From the NCBI RefSeq assembly GCF_000143415.4, contig NW_003314263.1, positions 2,072,749 through 2,136,748 of the forward strand: 64,000 nucleotides of DNA, read 5' to 3'. The stretch comes from Selaginella moellendorffii. Its lineage: Eukaryota; Streptophyta; Lycopodiopsida; Selaginellales; Selaginellaceae. Position 1 is the stretch's first letter. The number at the start of each line of letters is the position of its first letter. The notes beneath the pieces were generated by a model. It worked only from the letters and a program-made list of their open reading frames with translations, searched no databases and was not told the origin of the DNA. This document shows positions 29,924 through 45,690 of the stretch, one piece after another. The translations under genes and the position numbers were made by a program.

Positions 29924-32900
29924 ATGGAGGAGGAAGAACACCACAGCGCATCCGAGGCGGAGGACGATGGCGGCGATGGCGGCTTCCCGATGGCAGGTGT
30001 GGCAGATTTCATGAATGTCGACACCAGATCGGCTTCCCGGATCAAGCACGACAAGAAGCTCAAGAAGAAGGCCAAGTCCGGGGGTTTCGAGAGTCTCGGC
30101 CTCAGCCCCAGCATCTATCAGGCAATCCGGAAGAAAGGCTACTCCGTGCCGACGCCAATCCAGAGGAAGACGCTGCCGCTGATCCTGGCCGGGAACGATG
30201 TGGTGGCCATGGCTCGGACAGGGTCGGGTAAGACTGCCGCATTTCTCATTCCAATGCTGGAGAAGCTTAGAGCTCACAGTCCCAAGCCTGGAGCTCGAGC
30301 GCTCATTCTCTCGCCGACGAGAGAATTGGCCTTGCAAACGTTTAAGTTTTGCAAGGAACTTGGGCGAAACACTGGTACGTGGTGCTTTTCACTCTCCTCC
30401 GTCCTCGATTTTTTTCTTATCGCTTTTTCTGTGTGCCTAGATTTGAGGATCACTGTCCTCGTCGGTGGTGATAGCATGGAGACGCAATTCGAGCAACTTA
30501 GCAAGAATCCGGATATCTTGATCGCTACTCCTGGTCGACTCATGCACCATCTCTCGGAAGTGGAGGGTATGTCACTCAAAAGCGTCGAGTACGTGGTTTT
30601 TGACGAGGCCGATCGACTGTTTGAGATGGGATTCGCGGAGCAGCTCAGGCAGATTCTAACCCAGCTTCACGAGCTCCGACAAACTTTACTTTTCAGCGCT
30701 ACGTTGCCAAGGCTACTTGCGGATTTCGCCAAGGCCGGGCTCAAGGATCCATTGACGGTGCGTTTGGACACCGAGACGAAGATCAGCCCCGACTTAAAAC
30801 TGGCGTTTTTCACCATGAGGAAGGAAGAAAAGCTCGCGTGCCTCGTCCATCTTTTGAGGGAGGTGGTTTCTTCGGAACAGCAGACCGTGGTTTTCGTCTC
30901 GACGAAACATCACGTCGAGTTTTTGTTCGAGGTTTTGAAGAGTGAAGGCATCGATCTGGCAGTCGTCTACGGGGCAATGGATCAGACGGCTCGGAAGATC
31001 AACGTTGCGAAGTTTAGAGCTCGGAAGACGATGATACTCCTCGTGACAGACGTTGCGGCTCGAGGAATCGATATCCCCCTCTTGGACAACGTGGTGAACT
31101 TCGACTTTCCTGCAAAGCCCAAGCTTTTTGTTCATCGAGTTGGCCGTGCTGCTCGAGCGGGAAGAACAGGCACAGCTTATTCGTTTCTCACATCGGACGA
31201 ACTTCCTTATCTACTCGACCTCCACCTCTTTCTTTCCAAGCCGGTGCGTCCAGCGCCAACAGAGGAAGATATCGTCTCATCTCCGGGTCTGTTATCAGAA
31301 ACTGAAGAGGCAGTATCCAGAGGTGAAACTGTCTATGGGCGATTTCCACAGTTGGTTCTAGATACCACTATGGAGAGAGTACGAGAAAGCATTGACCAAA
31401 GCACAGATATCTTGGCATTGCAGAAAGCATGCAGCAACGCTTACAGGCTCTATTCCAAAACCAGGCCTACACCGTCTCCTGAATCCTGTAAGAGAGTGAA
31501 AACTCTAGCCAAAGAAGGCCTTCATCTGCTCTTCAGGAAGAAAGCCGGCACGGCTGATGCAGCTGCAGCGTTCGCAGAACGTCTCAAAAACTTCAAGTAA
31601 GCTGTTTATATATTTGTTTTGTTTTGTTTTTTCCTTACATGATTAACCTTGTAGACCAAAGCAAACGGTTCTTGAAGCAGAAGGTGAAGCTGCTAAAGCG
31701 AAGAAAAGAAAGGTGCGAAAGTCATTCCATTATCTTCTTATGACTTTAGCTAACTTACTTTTGATATAGACTCCCCTCGCAGACTCTGTGGACGTTATGA
31801 AGAGAAAAAGGGAGGTGCACGACAGATTTGTAAAACCCCGGGAAAATGCGCAAAATTCCCTCCGGGAAAGTGTCCAACAGTTATCAAGTAACGAGGTCAG
31901 CATACTCTCTCAAAATATCTGTTTTTAACACGTCAATTTATAGACCGATGAGTGCTCGATGCCACCAAAGAAGAAGAGTAGAAATGGTTTGTTGGATGCT
32001 CCAATACACGACGTAACTAACCAGCTTAACATTTTGCAGGTGGAGAAGGCCTTAAAATTATCTCCAACAATTTTCGCGATGAAGAGTTCTACATCAACTC
32101 CATACCCTCAAACAGGGTCGGTGAATTATTTCACAGTACATTTCTGCATGTGTTAAATTTCGTTTGTTTTGTGACAGCACTCGGAATTGGGTCTAGCTGT
32201 TGATGCCTCTGACGGGTTTGGAAAGAACAGGTGATGCCACGACTGCATACGGCTTTTAATGTAACATAAATGTTTTACTGCAGACTGGACACCGAAGTAC
32301 TTGATCTTGTTCCTGAAGACGACTCCGGAGTACAAAAGCAAAAGGCTACTTATCACTGGGACAAAGTAAGCTTCACTTTTTTGAGACTTGTTTAACGTTT
32401 TTCCCGGTGCTCTGCAGCGAAGCAAAAAGTACATCAAGCTCAATCGTGGAGAGAAGATAACTGCATCTGGAAAGGTTTGGGCGGCTACTAAAAGCGGAAT
32501 TTATCTGACTTGGAACAATTTTTACAGATCAAAACGGAGAGCGGTGCCAAGGTTAATGCCGGAAACCGCAACCTTTACAAGAAGTGGGCAGAGCGAAGCC
32601 ACATGAAAGTTTCTAAGTTTTCAAACGAGAATGATGGTTCGTCCAAAATCGCAGCTCGTTTCGAATCTTAAACTTTTTATCCGTGCCTGTGCAGACGACG
32701 AAAAAACGGACGGCCGCAAGAGGAAGGGTGGGTTCGACAGAAAAAATGGCAGCGGAAGGAACAAGAGGATGAAGCAAATTCCAAACGCAGGCGCTCGCAG
32801 GGAGCTCAAAGGCGTTGAAGAGGTGCGAAAGAAAAGGCAAGAGAGCAAGAACAAGTCCACAAAGAAAGGTGGTTTTGCTAACAATAGAGGCAAAGGCAAA

Positions 32901-32948
32901 GGTGGCCCTGTTGGAAGAGCCAAAGGCAAAGGTAGCAAAAGGCGTTAG
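29924..32948 (+). CDS. RH29: DEAD-box RNA helicase RH29 (Dbp10/DDX54 type)
   Basis: Eleven exons: 29924-30374, 30441-31596, 31655-31712, 31770-31895, 31944-31986, 32040-32116, 32178-32230, 32284-32365, 32418-32474, 32528-32636 and 32695-32948, joining to 821 residues. Motifs: Q motif around PTPIQRK (77-82), ARTGSGKT (97-104), PTREL (131-135), DEAD (205-208), SAT (236-238), TDVAARGID (353-361) and [11 protein letters not shown] (382-392). The DBP10 C-terminal domain is seen in exons 6-10 ([30 protein letters not shown]), then a Lys/Arg/Gly-rich tail. Dbp10 helicases act in the nucleolus on 60S pre-ribosome assembly. All small 3' exons are needed to keep the family's conserved frame. Confidence 0.95.
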
Positions 32949-33789
32949 AAACTTAGGCCCATATTCCATTAAAGTTGTTTTGGCCTTTGAGGAAGGAACA
33001 GTTTGGAATGCCTCTCTTACAGCACTTCAAAATAATTTATGTTTTTGTAGTGTGAACTAGAGAGAAATCAAGATGTAATGAAATAACCATAAATCATCCT
33101 TCCTTCCAACAAATAGAAATTTTCATTTAATCCAACATCATTCTCAAATGCTTTAATAGTGTATTTTTCTATAATATTTCTTGATTTTCATTTATTTTTA
33201 AGTGTTTCTTCCATGCCAGGATAAATTATGGTATGTTTGTTAAATCTAAATTTTTAAATTCCAAACCAGTCAATTCTAATTTTTCTAATTTCAAACCATC
33301 CAACTATAAAGCATTCAATTGTAAAAAAGAAAAAGTAAAAATGGTGAAAAAAAAAGTTGAATTGAAAGATAAATTTAAATGGCCTTTAAAGCCAAAAATA
33401 GACAATTAAGAAAAATTGATTATATTTCTATTCTTTAAAATTTAAATTGTTTAACCCTCTAAAATGTTTTATTTAAATTTAAATTCTAAAAAAAACACCA
33501 CTAATATATTAAAACTTTTGTGTGCTATATTATTTTAAAGTTTCATCTTAAATTCCATTATTTGAAAGTTACTTTATATCATTGACTAAAACGTCTTGAT
33601 GCTTCTTTTGTAGGGGATAAATTTAAAATGTGGAGATTGACTTTTAAATAAAAGGTAATTTTTTTATTTACTTTTCATCTAAGAAAGGTTAAATTTTTTT
33701 CCCATTGATAAAAAGGGCTAAAAACTATATTGAAAGGAAAATTACATAGATGTCTTTCTTTCTTTATATTCTAAATTTAAATTGTTTTA
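32949..33789. other. AT-rich intergenic DNA after RH29
   Basis: About 150 bases of RH29 3' UTR, then AT-rich DNA without visible genes or ordered repeats. Confidence 0.5.
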
Positions 33790-34233
33790 CACCAGTCCAC
33801 ATTATCTTAATTAGAAGCATTCATTGAGAAGACGTATGAGTTGATTAAGTGCAATTTTTATTGGAAGAATATGAAGGTTGATATCCTTAAATATTGTAAA
33901 TCATACGAACTTTGTCAGCAGGTTAAGGTGCCACGGGAGAAGCCGGGGGGACTTTTGCAACTTTTACCTATTCCTCAAAGCTGTTAGTATAGTATCTCTA
34001 TGGACTTCATCACTTGTTTGCCACGAACACAGAAGCAAAAGGAGCAAGTATGGGTCATAGTGAATCGGTTGATGAAGTATGTGTGGTTGTTAGCTCTTCG
34101 GAAGACTATCACTGCCTCAGATTTGGCTGCGGTTTATTTGGAGAAGGTTTTCCCTGATTTTGGTTTGCCAAAAGACATCATTAATGATCAAGATTCAAAG
34201 TTCAATGTTTTTAACATTTCCAAAGTAAGTTGA
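33790..34233 (+). mobile_element. Ty3/gypsy integrase fragment
   Basis: In broken frame it reads a WKNMKVDILKYCKSYELCQQ-type H2C2 zinc-binding end (CxxC kept), VKVPREKPGGLLQLLPIP, then MDFITCLPR and the start of the catalytic core (VIVNRLMKYVWLL, VFPDFGLPKDIINDQDSKF). The first Asp (MDF) and second Asp (DQD) of the DDE triad are present; the Glu part, reverse transcriptase and LTRs are absent. One in-frame stop (about 33985) and the lack of flanking domains mark it as a relic of a chromovirus-like element. Confidence 0.85.
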
Positions 34234-35880
34234 CTTTTAACAGTATTAGTTGGAATTGTCATGCAAAGTTATTATAACCTCATAAGATCTAAAAAACAAA
34301 AGTTAAAATTAAACTTGAATAAAACTTTTTTTTACTTAGAAATATACTCCACCAAACCTCCTTCATCTCTATAGTCATGTCTAACTTTTCAAATAGCTCC
34401 TTGAAGTGTTAATAGCAATTTGCACTCCTTCCTAGTCAAGAATATACTTTGTTTGGGATAAAGTCTATAAACTTGAAAAACTATTCATCTATTTTGAATT
34501 TATCTTTTGTTGTCAATGATTATCTATATGTTTTATAATGCATACTAACTAATCCTGGAATATTATTTTTGAAATGCTAGACAACTCTTGTAATAAACCC
34601 CAACATAATGTTGTATTCATTTGTTGTTAAAGCTACAAGTTTATTCCAAGTTTAGATTTAAGTGTGTACTACTTAAATTAGGCTATTGTAAATTAATTCA
34701 ACTGTATCATTCTAAAGAAGTAATAATTGAATAAACCTTGTAGTTTGAACACTTTTTCCTTTGTCTCTGATATAGCTCTCATAAGGAATTAAATGTTGTT
34801 CAAATCAATTGTACTCTCTTACAATATCAAACTAAAAAAAGAACTTCCTTGCAACTCTAAAAAAAATTCCTCTTTTAACAGCATTCTCAATTGCTAAAAC
34901 CATTTCTATCTTTAAGATTGGATTCATGTAAGAATTATATTCACCACCTCTTCAGAAATCTGATGTACCAACTTTCCTATATCTCTCACAAAGTTTCTCA
35001 AAATTTGTGTAGTGGTATGTTTAGAGTAACACAAATATAACTCAGTTTTATAACTTGTATAATCTTCCTTTCCTCTTATAAAACCAAATTACTTATTGAT
35101 GCTTCTATTCTCTCTTGTTTGTCCTCTTTAAGTCATTGTTTGTAATTTTTATTCCTCTTTACAAGTGCATGATCACTAAAATTATCATGATCTTCCAAAC
35201 CTCCCAATTGAATAGTAGTAGATTCTATTTTAGTAAATACATTTCTTTTCCTAGCTTAGATACACCAAGCACAAAAAATTCTCAAGTCCCCTATATAAAA
35301 TAATTAACAAAAAAGAAAAAGCTTAAATCTACTTTACCTTTGTCATCAGTCTTAATAAAAGCCCAAGGATAACAAAAGGCTCAATTTAGCTATTTCTTTT
35401 TTGATGTATAAGCTTCTTCCCCTTGTGTTTTCTATACTAGTATTTTAGCTCTACCTAGAAATCCAAAACCCAAACCAAACAAACCCCTTCTAAGGTTGTT
35501 TGGGTTTTTTTAAGCCAGTTTAACAATGGACCATGTTTTTTCCTAAAATCTATAAGTTAAATGCATTGAAATAGAAAAGATTCAATGTATAATATACATA
35601 CCTTCTAAAACTGGATGAAGATTCTAAACAAGACAACTATGGTGTGCAGTTTAAATTCCAATCAATTGAGAGAGCAATACTGTCAGCACCTCATTCATTT
35701 AATTTGGAATATTCATTGTCCATTAAGAAAGAGAAAATATTCTGAAAGAATGGAAAAAAGGCTATATGCAAACACATTTTTCACGTGAAAGAAATTTCGG
35801 TAATTTCTACAAAAGGCATTTTGAAAACACACCCATTTTTGCAAGGTAAAATGGCTCAAAAAAGGGGCTGAAGGGCATCA
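34234..35880. other. AT-rich intergenic DNA before the UGT gene
   Basis: No coding sequence, RNA gene or clear repeat structure seen over about 1.6 kb. It may be decayed flanks of the Ty3 relic. Confidence 0.5.
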
Positions 35881-35921
35881 ATTTTGTGCCGTGTTATTTT
35901 GGCTCTGCATTTCCTGGCCAT

Positions 35922-37373
35922 ATGAAGCATATCCTGGTTCTTCCATTTCCACTCTCGGGCCATGTCATTCCCATGCTGAATCTCTGCTGCAAGCTCGCGT
36001 CGAGAGGTATCGGCCAGATCACGCTCCTCATCAACGAAGATTGCGTAGAAACGGTGGAGAAACTCCACGAGGAGCTCGTGGCCCGCGGAGATCTCAGCAA
36101 GGAGGTAGTCTTCACTGTGGAGTCCATTCCGGTCACCTGGCCTCCAGCATTTCGAGGCAGTGCCGAGCAGATCGAGTGCTTGTCCCGAGCAATCGATGGC
36201 ACGGGGAAGTTTGCGGAGGAGGTGGCCATCCGAGCCCTGCAGAGCACCAGTGTTCCTCCGGTCTCGTTTCTCCTGTCCGATTTCGGACTATGGTGGAGCC
36301 AGGATCTCGCCAACAAGCTGGGAGTTCCCAGGATTCTTCTCTCCATCATCGGGTTCCAGGAGTTCGGGATCATCCTCCAGATGCCGCGGCTCATCTCCCA
36401 GGGGATTTACAATCCTTTCGCCGGTAAGTCTCTCGAGTTTTTCTTTGCTGGCTAAGTTCCATCCTTCCCAGAGACCGAAGACGATGATCTCGAGAACAAG
36501 TTGATAGAAGTGCCTGGATTTCCAGCGTTCAGGGCCTCTGAAATCCCGCGGATCTCGCAGTTCCCGGACGCTCTCAAGTGCTACTGGGACGCGCTCATGC
36601 GATACATGACTCGTGCGAGAGAGGCCAAGCTCATCCTCGTCAACTCCTGCTACGAGCTCGAAGGCGAGGCCTACGACGCCACCCTTCGAATCCACAAGCT
36701 GCCGATCCATCTCGCCGGACCACTGCTCGCCAGCCCGCTCGATTCTGTTGCTACCTCCGACTGCTTGAAGTGGCTGGACACGATCAGATCCCCAAGGTCG
36801 GTGCTCTTCTCGTCTTTCGGTACGTTCTTACAGCTTCCATCGTCCGAGCTCGAGGAGATTCTCTTCGGCATCGAGGCTAGCGGCCAGAGCTTTCTACTGG
36901 CATTCCGGACGGATGTTGTGGTTGGAGATCCTTCTCCAACGCTGCTTTCCTTTCTGGATCGTTACAAAGAACCACAGTCAGATCCACGGAGCAAGCAGAG
37001 AGGATTGATCGTACCTTGGGCTCCTCAGCGAGAAGTTTTACTCCATGGCTCCGTGGGTGGATTTTTCACTCACTTTGGATGGAACTCGGTGCTGGAAAGC
37101 CTCGCGGCTGGCGTTCCCATGATCGGGAAGCCGATCGTGGGTGACCAAGTTGGCAACCGGAGGCTGGCGGTGGATCGCTGGAAGGTGGCGCTGGAGATCC
37201 CAGAGGACGATGAGAAGAAGTTGCGCAAAGAGGCCGTGGAAGCCACCGTGCGTGAGCTGTTTAGCAACGAAAAACTCCGGGCCAATGCTGCTCGGCTCGG
37301 TAAATCTCTCGAAGAGATCGTCCAGGAAAATGGGTGCGCGTACAAATGCTGGGACATGGTTGCTAAGATCTAA
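35922..37373 (+). CDS. UDP-glycosyltransferase (family 1, plant UGT)
   Basis: Two exons, 35922-36423 and 36472-37373, joining to 467 residues. The start MKHILVLPFPLSGHVIPML carries the catalytic His at residue 14. The PSPG box runs from Trp350 to about residue 393: WAPQREVLLHG, THFGWNS, ESLAAGVPMIGKP and a final DQ. The usual Cys of the THCGWNS string is Phe here. Ending in Gln suggests UDP-glucose as donor. The acceptor is likely a small hydroxylated metabolite but cannot be predicted. The frame extends 12 codons upstream without an ATG, so the ATG at 35922 is the start. The conserved single intron position is usual for plant UGTs. Confidence 0.93.
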
Positions 37374-37927
37374 CAAAAAAAAAAAAAGGCATTAAATCAT
37401 TAGACTAATTTAATTCTTAATTTCTTATTTAATATTAAATTTGAACATTACATTAAGTTGATAAAAACTTAATGCCTTAATTTTTCACTCTGGAGAGTTT
37501 AAAAATCAACGGTCGAGATCAGCCAAATCATGTGATCCAATGTGAAAAGCCTGTCTGTGAAGGATAGTGTAGGCCCGATCCCACACACGACCATTGGCTC
37601 GCGCTTCATCTCCCCGCGCGCGCATCGGGGCCGTCCAATATAGGCCCGTGCCACATCGACCGCCGGCAGCGCTCCAGCGCACGGGAGATCCGGCCGCCAG
37701 CGTGGGGGCATTGTACGGCTGGATCCCTTCGCTGGGCGGAGCGGATGGCGCCACGTCGGACGGCGAGGGCTAGTGTTGATTCGAGAGTGTGTTCTTTGCA
37801 TGTTTCCCTGTGACCACTCAAAGAGAGGAAAAATACAGGCAGGCCATAGCTCTAGGGTTCCATCGTCTTCTTCTTAGGGCGCGCGGGGCGGATCCGGTGG
37901 GCGCCATTGATTTCGGCATCGGCACAG

Positions 37928-38162
37928 GTTTGCTCCTCGCATTCTTGATCAAAAGATCGATTTTCGCGTTCTTTGATTCGCGTGCTTGCTCGTAAAAGGG
38001 TATTGCCGCAGGTTCTACGCTGATTGTGAGCAATGCAGTGCTGCATGGTGTGTGATCGGCATGGCATTGCTCTCTAGGCTGAATTTTTCACTCTTGGCTT
38101 CTTCCTTGGCTTGGTTGATTCACTTTGTTTGAGAGATTTTGAAGCTTTTGCTGTCCATGCAG
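37928..38162 (+). other. 5' UTR intron of the LysM gene
   Basis: Donor CACAG|GTTTGCTCC and acceptor CCATGCAG|TATG place the ATG one base inside the second exon. The long, T-rich leader intron is typical of plant 5' UTR introns. The region 37374-37800 before it is first AT-rich, then GC-rich, as expected of a promoter. Confidence 0.5.
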
Positions 38163-38163
38163 T

Positions 38164-38717
38164 ATGTCGGCACCAGGAACTAACAAGAGCAATGGCACGG
38201 ACAAAGACCCAAATGAGGACAAGACTGACTACACCATAGCCAAGGCAGCGGGCGCGGTAATCGCGACTGGGATTGCCTGGACTGTTTTTAAGACGTTCTG
38301 GCCGAAGAAAGCCGACGAGGAATACGAGCGCTATAGCGAGGGAGTCTCATCGTTCGAGTCCGAAGCCCAGGTATCCAAAACTTCTCATCTCCACCATTCT
38401 CGTGCTCATCTCTCAAGTTGGTGCCAGGAAAAAACCGAGGGATTGGCGGACAGAGCTGCGTCCACGATCAGCAAAAAGTTCCCGAAGTTCTCGCGGAAGC
38501 ACAAATCCGGAGCGTACGAGGTCTGCCCGGGTGACACACTATATGGACTCTCGAGAAAATACGGGGTAAGGTTGCTATAGTTTCTCTACGCTGGAATTCT
38601 CACAACGATCATCGCAATCCCTCTATCTAGGTGACTGTGGAATCGATCAAAGCTGCCAATGGTATTCATAACGATATCATAGTCGTGGGAGATAAGCTCG
38701 ACATTCCAAGCTACTAG
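38164..38717 (+). CDS. Small membrane protein with one LysM domain
   Basis: Exons 38164-38370, 38428-38565 and 38631-38717 give 143 residues. A short polar start is followed by a membrane segment (AAGAVIATGIAWTVFKTFW, about 30-48), a charged linker and a C-terminal LysM domain: YEVCPGDTLYGLSRKYG, then VTVESIKAANGI, then VVGDKLDIPSY. No signal peptide and no kinase domain, so it is not a chitin receptor of the LYK type. The layout suggests an organelle or intracellular membrane anchor with an exposed LysM. The exact role is unknown. An intron splits the LysM domain. Confidence 0.88.
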
Positions 38718-39120
38718 AGCCGCGAAGAAGAACAAGAACAAGAACTAAGTTCATCCATCGGGTTTTTCTTTTTTCTTTTGTTTCCGTTTTTCTCGTCCCT
38801 CTTTTTTTTCTCTTGGTTTTTTTTTCCCTGGCCTCACAGCTATTATCATCCTCGTTTTTGTGGAGATTTTTTTTATCCTTGCGTTGTTTCAATGTGGAAA
38901 AATAGCATGTGGCTATACTTTCTAAACATTGTGTGTGATTGACACCTTGTAGAATTCCTGTCTAGCCACATTGGACGTTTGTATAGGATCGTGCGTTTAA
39001 CTTTATCTCGATTTGGTTATTATAAGTGGGATTAGTTTAAGGGGTAAAGGAGATGCGCGAATATGCCTCGAGCTAACGCTTTTGCGCTGCCGTCTTTGCT
39101 AGCGCTCGAGAGGAGGAGGA

Positions 39121-40597
39121 ATGGCGAATGCGATAGACCCTAATTTCCTGGCGCTCACGGCGATCATCACGGTAAGTTTGATTCTTGCTTGCTAGCGGCG
39201 CGCTTGCCTCCCTGGCTGGGATTCCCGAGCGGTTGATTGATATTTTGATGTTCTCGCGATTCATCCGGGGATTTTTCTCGTAGATTTTGTACCAGGGCTT
39301 GTTCTTCGCGATCGCGGCCACGTTTAAATTCGACAAAGTCACGGATTTCGCAGGTACTTGTATGCGCGTTTTCTATCGATTCTAGCCGCCTTGCTCTTCT
39401 TCTCAGGTAGCACAAACTTCGTTTTGCTCGCATTTTTGACGGCCGTCATCAACGGGACGTGGTTCACTCGCCAGGTTCGTTTGATTCTCACGCCTCGAAA
39501 GAAAAAGAAAAAAGAATTCTCACTTCTCACAAAGGCAGATCGTTTTGACACTGCTCGTCTTTGTGTGGGGGACGAGGCTCGCAGCCTTCCTGCTTATAAG
39601 GTACGCAAGTTCTTTCGCTCCAAACCTTTCAGGAACCAATCCTTGATCTCTTTTAGAATCTTGAAATGGGGAGAAGATCGAAGATTTGATGACAAGCGCA
39701 ACAACTTAGGCGCATTTGCGATCTTTTGGATAATGCAAGTAAGTCTTTGGATTCCACACGAAGTTTTCTCTATGGTTTTTCTTTCTATCTAGGCGGCATG
39801 GGTCTGGACTGTGAGCTTGCCGGTCACGATAGCCAATGCCAGCGACATGGATCCACCACTGGAAGCTCGCGATGCGATTGGATGGTTTCTCTGGATCTGC
39901 GGCATTGTCATCGAGATGACCTCCGACTACCAGAAGCTCAAGTTCAAGGAAGACATGGACAACAGAGACAAATGGTGTGACATTGGCTTTTGGAGCGTCT
40001 CTCGTCACCCCAACTATTTCGGAGAGGTACGTTCGAGCTTCCATTTCCATTTATCACAGGGAAAGCTTACAAACCATATGTTTCCTCCATAGATGCTACT
40101 TTGGTGGGGGATCTTCGCAGCCGCCTCGCCAGTTTTTCGAGGCGGCCAGTGGGCAGCCATCTTCGGGCCACTTTTCCTCATGGCCATCCTCCTCTTTCTC
40201 AGCGGCCTGCCTTTGCTCGAGGTGAAAAAACTCGTTAATACTTTGGAGTGCGTTTCTAAGATCTTCCACCTTACTCCAGGCATCTGCTGATAAGAAGTAT
40301 GGTTCCAATCCAGCGTACAGGATGTACAAGGAAACCACCAGGTGCGTAAAGCTTTTTCTCCAGATCTCAAAGTAGCAATCCCTCGTTTTTACAGTCCCTT
40401 GATACCTTTCCCGCCCACAAAGTATGCACAGCTCCCACCTTGGGTGAAGAAGACGTTCTTTTTCGAGTTTCCAATCTACAGCAAACATTTGGGTGAGAGA
40501 TAAGCTTTCAAATATCCCATTTTTACCTGTAAAACTACGCATAGCAAAGCTCGAGTTTATTGATTCTTTCAACCTCATTATAGGTGTTGTCGATTGA
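39121..40597 (+). CDS. DUF1295 / steroid-5-alpha-reductase-like membrane protein
   Basis: Ten exons: 39121-39171, 39284-39353, 39407-39474, 39539-39600, 39657-39738, 39793-40026, 40093-40221, 40280-40341, 40395-40492 and 40584-40597, joining to 289 residues. Several membrane segments; the signature of the family is FWSVSRHPNYFGE followed by LLWWGIF, and KKYGSNPAYRMYKETT near the end. The fold is shared with steroid 5-alpha reductases and isoprenylcysteine methyltransferases, and the Arg-His-Pro-Asn-Tyr string likely contacts NADPH. Substrate unknown. The final exon adds only four residues (VVD after the split Gly). Its stop lies 32 bases from the stop of the acyl-CoA synthetase on the other strand. 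Confidence 0.9.
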
Positions 40598-40629
40598 TCA
40601 ATCGCTCGCTGCCAGCCTTGTTGATCAGC

Positions 40630-43385
<2,756 letters not shown>

Positions 43386-43810
43386 GGCGCTACCTCCTGC
43401 GCAGTGAGATCAAACCCTGGACCTGGAGAGAGCAAAATCCAAGAACCACATTACCCTAAATTGTGCCTTTTCCAGCTCCTCGCACTAAATATCGGGAGAT
43501 CGCGATCGATTGATCGAGCCGATCGCGTGTTTGCCACTAGATTCACCGCTCCACGCGCTTTCGACAGCTTCGGATCGAGCAACAGTGCTCCGGCTATGGA
43601 TGAATCGCCCGGCGACAAGGAAGGATCCTCGCGCCCTAGGAGGTGGGAGCCAAAGGATCGAAGAAGACAAAGAGAGGGGACTTTAAACTCTAGATCCGCC
43701 AATGTCGCCTCTCATACACACAATAAGGATGATGACGTGGCGGAAACAAAGCCAGTATTCTTGGCAGAATATTCTACGATTTAGGGTTCGCCAGGGACTT
43801 TAGGACTCAA
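43386..43810. other. Upstream region of the LACS gene
   Basis: Probable promoter and leader, with a CCCTAAA-type telo-box near 43453 (on the minus strand TTTAGGGTA). GC-rich near the gene. No separate gene supported. Confidence 0.4.
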
Positions 43811-44890
43811 GCTGGTTCATTTTCCCGCTGGAGTCCCCTTATTAAACCACCAACATTGAGCTTATGAGGTGAAAATAAATACTTTTCTTCCACAACTTTG
43901 CAATTAAAGCTTGGGACCTGGACAAAAGTTTCGTGTACCTCACCAACTAAACATAAGCACTCCAAGTGTGGATGATGATACCAAAAGTTTTTGAAAGAAG
44001 GTGAAGTCCATATTGGCTCTGTCCCATGAATGTCAACACTCTTCAAGTGCAAGTTTTGCATAAGTTGTAACATATTTGGATGACTTTCACAATTATACCT
44101 TATGCGGTTATAAACTTGCATCAAGTGAAGTCATATCCAAATGTAGCAAGCTATCTCTCATGAAAGCCAAGGACAAGAGTTTCTTGACGTTCTTGTACTG
44201 CCACCTTTGCAGCAGAGTTTGGATAGCTCCACAAGTCTAGAGCTTACATTCACAACACAATCTCCATGAATTTCCAGCTCTTGCAAGCCATTGCAATTGA
44301 GCTGCAATACATGAAGTGGCGTTGCCAGCAATTCGTCTTCAAGATCAGTGAACGCATATGCCGGCTGTAAGCTAAACTTCTGGCGAGGAAGACATGACTA
44401 CCACTGGCGATTTCAAACTATCGCTGACCCTCAGCAAGGCCAAGAGTCTTGAGCAGTCGACAGTTGGATACAAAACTCGAGAGTTCATCATTAGTCAAGC
44501 TGTTAACCTCCCATAGTCTGAGCTCCTATATCAGAGAGAAGCATGAGTTTGTGCGTTCAGCCATTACAAGCTCAACTTCTCAAGCCTGTTACAACCTGTA
44601 ACTTTCAAAACAATGTCTTTTTCTTAAGAAACTAGCTCTTTCAGATGCTGAGGACCAGCGATAGCCAGAGTTGTACTCCCATATAGGCTACACTGCGCTA
44701 TATCTAGTACTTCAAACTTAGGGGAAGCTCGCACCAATGTTTGTATATCATCATATCTTAAATTCCACAAACAGAATAAGATTATTCTCGTGAGACTTGA
44801 AAGCGAGGGGAGCATTGGAAGTCCAGTTTTGAATCTTATATACTTTAGTGTCATGCTTGAGAAAACCCACTCAAAATCTCCCAGAAACCA
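43810..44890 (-). pseudogene. Decayed LRR (F-box/LRR-like) gene
   Basis: Minus-strand pieces in different frames show leucine-rich repeat character. About 44854-44624 reads MLPSLSSLTRIILFCLW, then LVRASPKFEVLDIAQC and a piece ending QHLKELVS. About 44330-44160 reads LNCNGLQELEIHGDC. About 44124-43810 reads MLQLMQNLHLKSVDIHG and HPHLECLCLVGE. Stops and frame changes separate them. The HLKxL/LExLxLxxC pattern recalls plant F-box/LRR or FBD proteins, but no F-box was seen. Confidence 0.55.
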
Positions 44891-45690
44891 GAAACTTCAA
44901 CTGCTGACAAACACAACTCAAAGATGCACAATGAATTTTTAGATTTGTCAAGCTTTGGTCAATCCAGCCCCTCACCTCCATATTGCAGCAATCGCCTACT
45001 AGCTTCTGCAAGCCATCCATGTGTTTACTCGCCAAAGCACCATTTACCATCGTTTACCCCACTATATAATGCTATAAGCATGAATAAACTTTCTCAACAC
45101 CAGGGCAGGCCAATGGAGTTCACAAAGGAATTTCGCAGCACCACTACAGTTGCAGAGGTCCTTTACATCCTCTTCAACCAACTTCTCCATTTAAAATCTA
45201 ATCTGGGGAAGTTTTTATTCACAGCGTCTCAGAGAACTAGAGATTTCTCAGTCTGGTGATTGCCGGCCTTGGCAAAATCAATGTAAATAGAAACTCCTGC
45301 AAAGGCTGTTCTTCTCTACTGATGCGTCATTTTTTGGGATTGACCTTGGAGCAGTCCGGTGCAGTGTCTCTCTCCTCCACACTTGCCTTGCTGTTCTAAG
45401 CAGGATCTGAAAATGGAGAGGAGTTTAAGTGAGAAACTCAACACCTGGAGAAACTCAACTCCTGTAAATTTAAGTGAGAAACTCAACTCCTGTAAATTCT
45501 ATTTCCAAGTTTGATAACAATTTTGAGGTTATCTTTGAGCTCCTGCCCCTAAATTCATCTGCCCTATTGTGTCATGGGTAGGTAGATAGCCAACTATGAC
45601 TGCAGTTTGTCAATTCCCACAGCTTTATCCATGTTCCATGTTTGGATTGCCGACTGGGTAATACCTTGACAGATGCTGCACGTGCTTGCC
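44891..45690. other. Intergenic DNA without recognised features
   Basis: No gene seen. It contains a short local repeat GAGAAACTCAACTCCTG (about 45438-45495, three diverged copies). Confidence 0.45.

Noticed and set aside
30198-30440. Short frames inside RH29
   Set aside because: Off-frame shadows of the helicase exons.
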